In this document: in pieces, positions 1 through 6,975 of the stretch
Layout: each line of letters opens with the position of its first letter
How positions within the stretch are numbered: the first letter of the stretch is position 1
DNA from: Bacteroidota bacterium
GTDB taxonomy: Bacteria; Bacteroidota; Bacteroidia; Flavobacteriales; Flavobacteriaceae
Length of the DNA: 32,290 nucleotides
Direction of reading: 5' to 3'
Assembly (NCBI GenBank): GCA_947447375.1
Contig: CANFJB010000018.1
Coordinates: forward strand, 1-32,290
Notes under the pieces: model-generated
The model's database searches: none
Seen by the model: the letters and a program-made list of their open reading frames with translations, nothing else
What the model was told of the DNA's origin: nothing
Translations under genes and position numbers: made by a program

Positions 1-591
1 AAATGCCCATCTGAAAATTTGATTGAATTATTCCAAAGTACGTATACTGATTTCTTACTTGTATATTTTTCCGGCCATGGTCATCAAGATTTAAAAGAAA
101 CGAATATTGCAATAAACGACTCCGAATCACTTTCTGTTTCTCAACTAATTTCGATTATAAAAGCACCTAAAGCACTAATAATTATTGATACTTGCCGAAA
201 ATCCTTAGTTGAAGAATACTCAAGTTTCTCAGGCCCTGAATATTTATCCTTTAAATCAACTTTAAATCAACCAAATTCTAGTGAAAAATACATGCAAATA
301 ATTTCTGAAAGTACAGATGGTATTTCTATAGCTTATGCTTGCTCTGTTGGAGAAATAAGTAATGATACAGAATTAGGAGGCGATTATACTTATTCATTGC
401 TAAAAACATCTCTGGAATGGTATGATAACCAAAATAACGAAAGCGTATTATCTATAAATGGGGCGAATGATTTAGCTCATCAGTATTTGAAATTCAAATC
501 AAATTTTGATCAGAATCCAAAAATTGTAACTTTGAATAATAGAGAAGTAAACATGAATTTCCCATTTGCAATAAAATTAAACAGCCTTTAA
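1..591 (+). CDS. Caspase-like (peptidase C14) protein, 5' end outside the window
   Basis: The reading frame is open from base 1 (K-C-P-S-E-N-L-I...), so the gene begins upstream of the window and only its C-terminal ~196 residues are seen. A TTG at 19 could be read as a start but is not convincing. The strand-plus-SGHGH motif (catalytic His) and the later ALIIIDTCRKS (catalytic Cys) are the two hallmarks of the caspase/metacaspase p20 fold, and SIAYACSVGE fits the following strand. No membrane segment or signal peptide is seen in this part. Bacterial caspase homologues often act in cell-death or defence modules or as fusions to other domains; which applies here cannot be told without the N-terminus. 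The stop codon lies inside the attC-like hairpin that follows, as in a gene cassette. Family assignment is firm; function is unknown. Confidence 0.8.
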   Translation, partial: KCPSENLIELFQSTYTDFLLVYFSGHGHQDLKETNIAINDSESLSVSQLISIIKAPKALIIIDTCRKSLVEEYSSFSGPEYLSFKSTLNQPNSSEKYMQIISESTDGISIAYACSVGEISNDTELGGDYTYSLLKTSLEWYDNQNNESVLSINGANDLAHQYLKFKSNFDQNPKIVTLNNREVNMNFPFAIKLNSL

Positions 592-664
592 CAGCGTGCA
601 AGCGCCATAGCCCTCCCGCAGGCGCAACACAGGGCTACGATCGCCTGCACTCAAAACGTTAAAG
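586..664. repeat. GC-rich attC-like imperfect hairpin
   Basis: This 79-bp element is far richer in GC than its surroundings. Its ends are perfect inverted heptamers, CTTTAAC (586-592) and GTTAAAG (658-664). Inside them, GTGCAAGCG (596-604) pairs with CGCCTGCAC (642-650) with one mismatch, and TAGCCCT (608-614) pairs perfectly with AGGGCTA (631-637). The loop is 615-630. Outer AAC/GTT boxes, inner boxes with an unpaired base, and overlap with the stop codon of the preceding gene all match the layout of integron attC sites. The outer boxes miss the RYYYAAC/GTTRRRY consensus at their first and last base, and no integrase is visible, so an unrelated Bacteroidota palindromic repeat remains possible. 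Confidence 0.55.
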
Positions 665-722
665 ATAATAATTAAAGTACGTGTTAAATTTAATAAATTT
701 ATACGTATATTAAATATTTTGT

Positions 723-730
723 TACCTTTG
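723..730 (+). promoter_or_regulatory. -7 promoter box TACCTTTG for the toxin-antitoxin pair
   Basis: TACCTTTG is a perfect match to the Bacteroidota -7 consensus TAnnTTTG and ends 19 bases before the antitoxin ATG. No clear -33 TTG element is seen at the usual spacing. Confidence 0.6.
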
Positions 731-749
731 TATTCAAATAAGCTCCATT

Positions 750-998
750 ATGAATACTAAATTAACTTTAACAATCGAACAATCTGTAATTGAAAAGGCA
801 AAAAGTTATGCTCGAAAAAAAGAAAGAAGCCTTTCTGATTTAATAGAAAACTATCTTAAAGCGATAACAAATGAAGAACCTGTTCAGAAAATCGAAATAT
901 CTCCAACCGTTAAAAGTCTCAGAGGGTCATTCAAAATACCAAATGATTTTGATTACAAAAAAGAATTAACGGATCGCTTATCTAAAAAATACTTATAA
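750..998 (+). CDS. Antitoxin of a VapBC-like module (DUF6364-like, ribbon-helix-helix)
   Basis: This 82-aa protein opens with a short strand (KLTLTIEQ) followed by helix-turn-helix-like VIEKAKSYARKKERSLSDLIENYL, the pattern of ribbon-helix-helix antitoxins annotated as DUF6364. The charged C-terminal half (FKIPNDFDYKKELTDRLSKKYL) is the part that would wrap and inhibit the toxin. Its stop codon TAA shares its last base with the toxin ATG (TAATG), so the two are translationally coupled. As with other antitoxins of this kind it would bind and autorepress its own promoter, whose -7 box lies just upstream. The pairing and order are seen; repression is inferred from the family. Confidence 0.82.
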   Translation: MNTKLTLTIEQSVIEKAKSYARKKERSLSDLIENYLKAITNEEPVQKIEISPTVKSLRGSFKIPNDFDYKKELTDRLSKKYL

Positions 999-1414
999 TG
1001 GAAAAAGTATTAATAGATACTGATGTAATTCTTGACTTCTTTTTTGATAGAATGCCTTTTTCTGAAGAATCATCTCAAATACTGAGCTTGTGCGAAAAAA
1101 AAGAAATTCAAGGTTATGTAACCTCAATTATGGTAAGTAACTTCTATTATTTACTTAAAAAAACTGCAAAACACGAGAAAGTAATTGACAACCTAAAACT
1201 GTTATTGAATATAGTTGATGTAACTACAACTAATAAGAAAGTGGTTTTGGAAGCTTTAAATTCAGAATTCAAAGACTTTGAGGATGCGCTTCAAAATTTT
1301 TCTGCTCAAAACGATGAGAAAATAACCATCATTTTAACAAGGAATGTAAAAGATTATAAAACAAGTAATTTGTCAATCATGACGCCAGAAAATTACCTGA
1401 AAATAATACGATAA
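998..1414 (+). CDS. PIN-domain toxin (VapC-like ribonuclease)
   Basis: A 138-aa PIN domain that spans the whole protein. The N-terminal strand LIDTDVILD carries acidic residues D7/D9. The later motif DFEDALQNFSA (D96) and the ILTRNVKDY strand (D119) supply the remaining acids of the metal-binding pocket that cleaves RNA, usually tRNA or rRNA in VapC proteins. The ending TPENYL is typical of this Bacteroidota subfamily. It overlaps the antitoxin stop codon by one base. The length is normal and no catalytic residue is missing, so the toxin looks intact. The RNA target cannot be predicted from sequence. Confidence 0.85.
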   Translation: MEKVLIDTDVILDFFFDRMPFSEESSQILSLCEKKEIQGYVTSIMVSNFYYLLKKTAKHEKVIDNLKLLLNIVDVTTTNKKVVLEALNSEFKDFEDALQNFSAQNDEKITIILTRNVKDYKTSNLSIMTPENYLKIIR

Positions 1415-1422
1415 AAATCATA

Positions 1423-2004
1423 TTACCTCAAAGAATCTTTTCTTTTAATATAATTATGTAAGAAATCGCCTTTTGGTTTTCCTAAATCGAAAGAACTCCA
1501 TTTGGTTAAAAAGCGAGTGCTGGTTCTGGCTTCGTCTTTGTCCCAATTTTCATATTCTATTCGGTAAACCGCAGAATACAATTCGGCACGCCCTACTCCA
1601 TGGTAACAGTGAATTAATACCGGATAATTAGCTGGATTGTCCATTATTTTATAAAACAAAACTAAATTTTCTTTCGTTGGAACTTGATCGGAACCGTCAT
1701 TAAAATAATTTACGCCATTAATTTTTGCAACAGCAATTTTCTCAGCTTCTAATTCAGCAACATTTTCAGGATTATTTACATCGTCACCGGTTCCTGGAAA
1801 TCGCAAATCGACAATCGACTTAATTTTATATTTTTTTACGTAAGTTTCTAATTCGTCAGGAGGAATAACCCCCGATTTATATACTTTCCCTTCAGTAATT
1901 GTTTCAAAATTATGATTGATGTTCATATCGTAAACATATTTGCCTCCGAATACGAGCAACAATACAAAAAGTAAAATCCCAATTATTTTTAGCTGTTTTT
2001 TCAT
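1423..2004 (-). CDS. Membrane-anchored tyrosine/dual-specificity protein phosphatase
   Basis: The 193-aa product starts with one hydrophobic segment (about residues 7-20, IIGILLFVLLLVFGG) that should anchor it in the inner membrane with the enzyme domain outside. The phosphatase signature HCYHGVGRA gives the CX5R loop with nucleophile C133 and R139; an upstream Asp around 103-106 may be the general acid. The VYKSGVIPPDELETYVKKYKIKSIVDLR stretch is typical of DSP-like phosphatases annotated in Gram-negative bacteria. It stands alone between the plus-strand toxin gene and fadD, so context gives no substrate. It converges on the toxin gene with only 8 bases between them. Confidence 0.8.
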   Translation of the reverse strand: MKKQLKIIGILLFVLLLVFGGKYVYDMNINHNFETITEGKVYKSGVIPPDELETYVKKYKIKSIVDLRFPGTGDDVNNPENVAELEAEKIAVAKINGVNYFNDGSDQVPTKENLVLFYKIMDNPANYPVLIHCYHGVGRAELYSAVYRIEYENWDKDEARTSTRFLTKWSSFDLGKPKGDFLHNYIKRKDSLR

Positions 2005-2086
2005 GTTGTAAAATTAAAAACTAAATTTCTAATATGTGTTAATTATATAAAATTAATTAATATGTTCTGAATTTGTTTATTTTTCA

Positions 2087-2094
2087 TTAATTTG
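2087..2094 (+). promoter_or_regulatory. Possible -7 box TTAATTTG upstream of fadD
   Basis: TTAATTTG differs from TAnnTTTG at one base and ends 25 bases before the fadD ATG. No well-spaced -33 element is obvious. Confidence 0.35.
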
Positions 2095-2119
2095 CATCTA
2101 TAAAAATATTAAGTCGAAA

Positions 2120-3895
2120 ATGACAAACGTAACTCGGTTATTCGAATTTCCATATTATCAACTAGAAAAATACCATTCCATTTCGGATGCATTAGTAACG
2201 AAACAAAATGGGGTTTGGATTAAAACTTCCACGCAAGAATACATTGATAAAGCCAATGCTATTTCGCGTGCTTTATTGAAAATTGGAGTTCAGAAAGACG
2301 ATAAAATTGCGGTAATTTCTACCAATAATAGAACTGAATGGAATATTATTGATATTGGAGTATTGCAAACAGGAGCTCAAAATGTACCCATTTATCCTAC
2401 TATTTCAGAAACAGATTACGAATACATATTAAACCATTCGGAATCGGTTTATTGTTTTGTTTCCGATGCAGAAATTTTACGAAAAGTCAATCTTATAAAA
2501 ACAAATGTTCCAAAACTGAAAGAAGTTTACTCATTTGATACTATCGAAGGTTGTAAAAATTGGACCGAACTTCTTGCCATTGGCGAAGACCAAGACAATC
2601 AAAATGAAGTCGAAGCTAGAAAAAATTTGGTGCAACCTAATGATTTAGCAACCATAATTTACACTTCAGGAACTACAGGAAAACCAAAAGGAGTTATGCT
2701 ATCTCATGACAATATTGTTTCGAATGTATTTGCTGGAGCTGCTAGAATTCCGCTTTCACCAGGAAATAGTCGTACGATGAGCTATTTACCGGTTTGCCAT
2801 ATTTTGGAACGATTTTACCTTTATTTATGTCAGTATTATGGGGTTTCTATTTATTTTGGGGAATCGATTGATAAAATTGGTGACAACCTAAAAGAGGTAA
2901 AACCCAATTTAATGACAGGAGTTCCAAGGGTTTTAGAAAAAGTATATGATAAAATATATGCCAAAGGTTTGGAATTAAAAGGAATTAAAAAAATGATTTT
3001 CTTTTGGTCATTAAATCTAGGTTTTAACTTCAAACCCTATAATGAAAATGGCTGGTGGTATGAATTGCAATTGAAAATAGCCCGAAAATTAGTTTTCAGC
3101 AAATGGAAAGAAGGCGTTGGAGGAAATTTGGAGTTTATTGCATGCGGTAGTGCGGCATTACAACCAAGATTGGCGAGAATTTTTGCTGCAGCAAATATCA
3201 CAATCATGGAAGGCTACGGATTAACAGAAACTTCGCCGTTGATTTCTATAAACGACATGAGAAATCGTGGATATAAAATAGGAACTGTTGGAAAAGTAGT
3301 TGATAAAGTAGAAGTTAAAATAGCTGAAGATGGAGAAATACTTTGCAAAGGACCAAATATAATGTTGGGTTATTACAAAGATGAAGAGCAAACGAATGAA
3401 GTTTTAAAAGACGGTTATTTTCACACTGGCGACATCGGAGAAATAGATTCTGAGGGATTTTTAAAAATCACCGATCGAAAAAAAGAAATGTTTAAAACCT
3501 CAGGGGGCAAATATATTTCGCCACAATTACTTGAAAATGCGTTCAAGCAATCTCGATTCATAGAACAAATAATGGTGATTGGTGACGGTCAAAAAATGCC
3601 AGCTGCGTTTATTCAGCCCCATTTTGAATACATTAAGGAATGGCAAAAATTACATGATATAACCCCGGATACTTCAAATGAAGCGATAGCAAATAATCCA
3701 AAAGTAATTGAGCGAATTCAAGAAGAAGTAAATACTATCAATGAAAAATTTGGTAATTGGGAAAGAGTCAAGCGTTTTGAACTCACTCCCGACCTTTGGA
3801 CAATAGACGGAGGACACCTTACTCCTACTCTAAAATTGAAGCGAAAAGTGGTTCTCGAAAAATACAAAGACCTATTTACTAAAATCTACGGCTAA
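2120..3895 (+). CDS. fadD: Long-chain acyl-CoA synthetase (AMP-forming)
   Basis: This 591-aa adenylate-forming enzyme activates fatty acids with ATP and CoA, the entry step of beta-oxidation. The P-loop-like motif YTSGTTGKPKG is at residues 181-191. The A5-type motif EGYGLTETSP, the A7/A8 region YFHTGDIGEIDSEGFLKITDRKKEMFKTSGGKYI, and the C-terminal catalytic lysine region LTPTLKLKRKVV are all present, so the enzyme looks complete. It resembles the ~600-aa FACL group rather than the shorter E. coli FadD. It is followed by its own terminator and then by the beta-oxidation operon, so it supplies that pathway with acyl-CoA from a separate transcript. The start is the only ATG near the beginning of the conserved region. 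Confidence 0.92.
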   Translation: MTNVTRLFEFPYYQLEKYHSISDALVTKQNGVWIKTSTQEYIDKANAISRALLKIGVQKDDKIAVISTNNRTEWNIIDIGVLQTGAQNVPIYPTISETDYEYILNHSESVYCFVSDAEILRKVNLIKTNVPKLKEVYSFDTIEGCKNWTELLAIGEDQDNQNEVEARKNLVQPNDLATIIYTSGTTGKPKGVMLSHDNIVSNVFAGAARIPLSPGNSRTMSYLPVCHILERFYLYLCQYYGVSIYFGESIDKIGDNLKEVKPNLMTGVPRVLEKVYDKIYAKGLELKGIKKMIFFWSLNLGFNFKPYNENGWWYELQLKIARKLVFSKWKEGVGGNLEFIACGSAALQPRLARIFAAANITIMEGYGLTETSPLISINDMRNRGYKIGTVGKVVDKVEVKIAEDGEILCKGPNIMLGYYKDEEQTNEVLKDGYFHTGDIGEIDSEGFLKITDRKKEMFKTSGGKYISPQLLENAFKQSRFIEQIMVIGDGQKMPAAFIQPHFEYIKEWQKLHDITPDTSNEAIANNPKVIERIQEEVNTINEKFGNWERVKRFELTPDLWTIDGGHLTPTLKLKRKVVLEKYKDLFTKIYG

Positions 3896-3900
3896 GAAAA

Positions 3901-3931
3901 AACTCCTCAAGTAATTGAGGAGTTTTTTTTT
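3901..3931 (+). terminator. Rho-independent terminator after fadD
   Basis: AACTCCTCAA (3901-3910) and TTGAGGAGTT (3915-3924) form a perfect 10-bp stem with a GTAA loop, followed by a T run. Confidence 0.9.
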
Positions 3932-3950
3932 AACATAAAATAAATAAAAA

Positions 3951-3970
3951 ATACTATGCGCGCATACTAT
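3951..3970. promoter_or_regulatory. Probable MarR operator palindrome
   Basis: ATACTATGCGCGCATACTAT contains the perfect 12-bp palindrome TATGCGCGCATA (3955-3966), framed by a direct repeat of ATACTAT. It lies over the expected -33 region of the marR-fadN promoter, whose -7 box starts at 3978. The GC core stands out in AT-rich DNA. Autoregulation by the adjacent MarR protein is inferred from position. Confidence 0.55.
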
Positions 3971-3977
3971 TTTTTAT

Positions 3978-3985
3978 TACATTTG
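3978..3985 (+). promoter_or_regulatory. -7 promoter box TACATTTG of the beta-oxidation operon
   Basis: A perfect TAnnTTTG match that ends 13 bases before the first marR ATG. The palindrome at 3951-3970 lies immediately upstream. Confidence 0.65.
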
Positions 3986-3998
3986 AAAATAAATCAAA

Positions 3999-4466
3999 AT
4001 GATGAAAGAGAAAACGATAGATTATATACTTCGAGCAACGTGGCAAGCAGTCTCAAGAATGTATAATGACGAGGCACAAAACTTTGGCGCTTCAATGGCG
4101 ACAGGTTTTGCATTGTTAAGTATGGATAAAGACAAAGGCACACCTTCAACTTCGTTAGGACCAAAAATGGGAATGGAAGCAACAAGCTTAACCAGAACAT
4201 TAAAATCGATGGAAGACAAAGGATTAATAATAAGGAAGAAAAATCCAGATGATGGTCGTGGTGTATTAATTTACTTAACCGATTTTGGAAGAGAAAAACG
4301 AGAATTGTCTAGAAATACTGTTTTAAAATTTAATGAAACCGTTAAAAAACATGTTTCAGAAGAAAAATTAAAACACTTTACAGAAGTCACAGACATTATC
4401 AATGAATTAATTCTAGAAAAAAAGATATTTAATAATTCAGAAAATACAACTGACCAAAAAAAATAA
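3999..4466 (+). CDS. MarR-family transcriptional regulator
   Basis: A 155-aa protein with the MarR winged-helix fold. The recognition region is MGMEATSLTRTLKSMEDKGLI, followed by the wing RKKNPDDGRGVLIYLTDFGRE, whose DxR turn (DDGRG) is the family signature. The flanking helices would form the dimer interface. Two ATGs follow each other at 3999 and 4002; either could be used. Its stop is 4 bases before fadN, so it heads the beta-oxidation operon. By position it is likely to sense an acyl-CoA or fatty acid and to control its own operon through the upstream palindrome; the ligand is inferred, not visible. Confidence 0.88.
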   Translation: MMKEKTIDYILRATWQAVSRMYNDEAQNFGASMATGFALLSMDKDKGTPSTSLGPKMGMEATSLTRTLKSMEDKGLIIRKKNPDDGRGVLIYLTDFGREKRELSRNTVLKFNETVKKHVSEEKLKHFTEVTDIINELILEKKIFNNSENTTDQKK

Positions 4467-4470
4467 ATAG

Positions 4471-6894
4471 ATGAAACGTACCATAAAAAAAGTTGCAGTA
4501 ATCGGTTCCGGAATAATGGGATCGGGAATTGCATGTCATTTTGCCAATATCGGAGTTGAAGTTTTACTATTAGATATTATCCCGAACCAATTGACAAGCG
4601 ATGAAGAAAAAAAGGGATTGACATTAGAAAGTAAGATCGTTAGAAATAGGTTGGTTAATGAGCATTTAGCCAATTCGCTGAAATCGAAACCTTCACCTAT
4701 ATACAATCAAAAATTTGCTAGTCGGATTACTACAGGAAACACCACCGATGATTTGGCTAAAATTGCCAATGTAGATTGGATTATTGAAGTGGTTGTTGAG
4801 CGTTTGGACATCAAAAAATTAGTATTCGAACAAATAGAAAAATACCGTAAACCAGGAACTTTAGTAACATCAAATACTTCAGGAATTCCAATTCATTTTA
4901 TGAGTGAAGGAAGAAGTGAAGATTTTCAGAAGCACTTCTGTGGAACCCACTTTTTTAATCCAGCACGATATTTAAAGTTATTTGAGATTATTCCAGGCCC
5001 ACAAACATCAACTGAAATAATTGATTTCCTTACAATTTACGGAGAGAAATTTTTAGGAAAAACTTCGGTTGTTGCCAAAGATACTCCAGCATTTATTGGT
5101 AATCGAATTGGTATTTTTGGAATTCAGAGTTTGTTTCACTTGGTTAAAGAACTAGGATTAACAATTGAAGAAGTTGATAAATTAACAGGTCCAGTTATTG
5201 GAAGACCAAAATCGGCGACTTTCAGAACGGTTGATGTGGTTGGATTGGACACTTTAGTTCATGTGGCCAACGGAATTTATGAAAACTGTCCAAATGACGA
5301 AAAACACGATTTGTTTCAATTACCAGATTTCATTAAAAAAATGATGGAAAACAATTGGCTTGGAAGCAAAACTGGTCAAGGTTTTTATAAAAAAATCCCC
5401 TCCCCAGCCCTCCCCAAAGGTGAGGGAGTAAAATTTGAAATTCTGTCTTTAGATTTAAATACATTAGAATATAGAGCCGCGAAAAAAGCATCATTTGCAA
5501 CGTTAGAATTAACAAAAACGATAGCAAAACCTATTGATCGTTTCAAAATATTGGTAACCGGAAAAGACAAAGCTGGAGAATTTTACAGAAAGAGTTTTGC
5601 TTCTATGTTTGCTTATGTTTCCAATAGAATTCCAGAAATAGCTGATGAATTGTACAAAATTGACGATGCGATGAAAGCTGGTTTTGGTTGGGAAAATGGT
5701 CCGTTCGAAATTTGGGATGCCATTGGAGTTGAAAAAGGAATCGAAATCATGAAAGCAGAAGGCTTAGAGCCTAATTCTTGGGTGAATGATATGTTGGCTT
5801 CTGGGAATTCGAGTTTTTATACCGTAAAAGAAGGTGCTACCTATTATTATTCGATTCCAAATAAATCGCAAACGAAAGTTCCGGGTCAGGATGCCTTTAT
5901 TATCCTAAACAACATTCGCGAAAGCAAAAAAGTGTGGAGTAATAGCGGGGCGATTATACAAGATTTAGGAGATGGAATTTTGAATTTAGAATTCCAATCG
6001 AAAATGAACACCATTGGTGGTGACGTTTTACAAGCAATCAACAAAGCGATTGATTTAGCAGAAAAAGAATATCAAGGATTGGTTATTGGAAATCAAGCAG
6101 CCAATTTCACTGTGGGAGCGAATATTGGAATGATATTTATGATTGCTGTAGAGCAAGAATATGACGAATTGAATATGGCGATTAAAATGTTCCAAGACAC
6201 AATGATGCGCGTTCGATATTCTGGAATTCCAGTAATAGTAGCGCCTCACGGAATGACTTTGGGAGGAGGTTGCGAAATGAGCATGCACGCTGATAAAGTA
6301 GTTGCTGCCGCAGAATCGTATATTGGATTAGTAGAATTTGGAGTTGGTGTAATTCCTGGTGGTGGAGGTTCGAAGGAAATGACCTTACGAGCTTCTGATT
6401 TATTCCGAAAAAATGACGTTGAATTGAATGTATTACAAGAATATTTCTTGACTGTTGCAATGGCAAAAGTATCCACTTCTGCTTATGAAGCCTACGATTT
6501 GGGTATTTTACAACATGGAAAAGACATTGTTGTAGTCAATAAAGACCGACAAATTGCTGAAGCAAAAAAACACGCATTATTAATGGCAGAGGCTGGATAC
6601 ACCCAACCTATTCGCCGAAACGATGTAAAAGTTTTAGGAAAACAAGCGTTGGGAATGTTCTTAGTTGGAACCGATCAAATGGAAGCTGGAAAATACATTT
6701 CAGAACATGACAAGAAAATCGCAAATAAATTGGCTTATGTTATGGCGGGAGGAGATTTATCAGAGCCTACATTGGTATCAGAACAATATTTATTAGACAT
6801 AGAAAGAGAAGCTTTTTTGAGTTTGTGTACTGAAAGAAAAACTTTGGAGAGAATTCAGTTTATGTTAACTAAGGGGAAACCTTTGAGGAATTAA
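4471..6894 (+). CDS. fadN: 3-Hydroxyacyl-CoA dehydrogenase / enoyl-CoA hydratase fusion (FadN type)
   Basis: The 807-aa bifunctional enzyme carries out the hydration and NAD-dependent oxidation steps of beta-oxidation. The order is dehydrogenase first: the Rossmann motif VIGSGIMGSG is at residues 10-19 and the substrate-side HFFNPARYLKLFEI near 160. A second dehydrogenase C-terminal half-domain follows around 370-450. The crotonase domain fills the C-terminal part, with the oxyanion-hole region PHGMTLGGGCEMSMHADK and FGVGVIPGGGG. This order matches Bacillus FadN, not E. coli FadB. Residues ~309-320 (PSPALPKGEGV) come from a GC-rich repeat embedded in frame in the linker between the dehydrogenase halves. 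The gene is 4 bases after marR and upstream of the thiolase. Confidence 0.93.
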   Translation: MKRTIKKVAVIGSGIMGSGIACHFANIGVEVLLLDIIPNQLTSDEEKKGLTLESKIVRNRLVNEHLANSLKSKPSPIYNQKFASRITTGNTTDDLAKIANVDWIIEVVVERLDIKKLVFEQIEKYRKPGTLVTSNTSGIPIHFMSEGRSEDFQKHFCGTHFFNPARYLKLFEIIPGPQTSTEIIDFLTIYGEKFLGKTSVVAKDTPAFIGNRIGIFGIQSLFHLVKELGLTIEEVDKLTGPVIGRPKSATFRTVDVVGLDTLVHVANGIYENCPNDEKHDLFQLPDFIKKMMENNWLGSKTGQGFYKKIPSPALPKGEGVKFEILSLDLNTLEYRAAKKASFATLELTKTIAKPIDRFKILVTGKDKAGEFYRKSFASMFAYVSNRIPEIADELYKIDDAMKAGFGWENGPFEIWDAIGVEKGIEIMKAEGLEPNSWVNDMLASGNSSFYTVKEGATYYYSIPNKSQTKVPGQDAFIILNNIRESKKVWSNSGAIIQDLGDGILNLEFQSKMNTIGGDVLQAINKAIDLAEKEYQGLVIGNQAANFTVGANIGMIFMIAVEQEYDELNMAIKMFQDTMMRVRYSGIPVIVAPHGMTLGGGCEMSMHADKVVAAAESYIGLVEFGVGVIPGGGGSKEMTLRASDLFRKNDVELNVLQEYFLTVAMAKVSTSAYEAYDLGILQHGKDIVVVNKDRQIAEAKKHALLMAEAGYTQPIRRNDVKVLGKQALGMFLVGTDQMEAGKYISEHDKKIANKLAYVMAGGDLSEPTLVSEQYLLDIEREAFLSLCTERKTLERIQFMLTKGKPLRN
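5396..5429. repeat. GC-rich palindromic repeat inserted in frame in fadN
   Basis: CCCTCCCC (5408-5415) and GGTGAGGG (5419-5426) form a hairpin with an AAA loop and one mismatch, and a second CCCCTCCCC run lies just upstream (5397-5405). The stretch is C/G-rich in a gene that is otherwise AT-rich, and it encodes the low-complexity peptide PSPALPKGEG. This looks like a short dispersed repeat that landed in the linker without breaking the frame. Confidence 0.6.
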
Positions 6895-6928
6895 TTATAA
6901 ATTATAAATTATGAATTATAAATTATGA
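6894..6928. repeat. Five heptamer repeats ATTATAA/ATTATGA
   Basis: Five consecutive 7-bp units (ATTATAA, ATTATAA, ATTATGA, ATTATAA, ATTATGA) begin at the last base of the fadN stop codon and fill the gap before the thiolase. They would allow a misleading upstream ATG at 6925. An AT-rich run including AAAATTCAAAATAA follows, and the same 14-mer recurs just before the acyl-CoA dehydrogenase gene. Confidence 0.7.
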
Positions 6929-6975
6929 ATGAGCTTCATTTAAAATTTAAAAATTCAAAATTCAAAATAACAGTT

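Noticed and set aside
4022..4534. Minus-strand open frames opposite marR and the start of fadN
   Set aside because: They lack family motifs and a promoter, and lie entirely opposite well-supported genes.
6925..6975. Upstream ATG that would extend the thiolase by 17 residues
   Set aside because: The extra residues are encoded by AT-rich repeat DNA, and the normal thiolase N-terminus begins at 6976.
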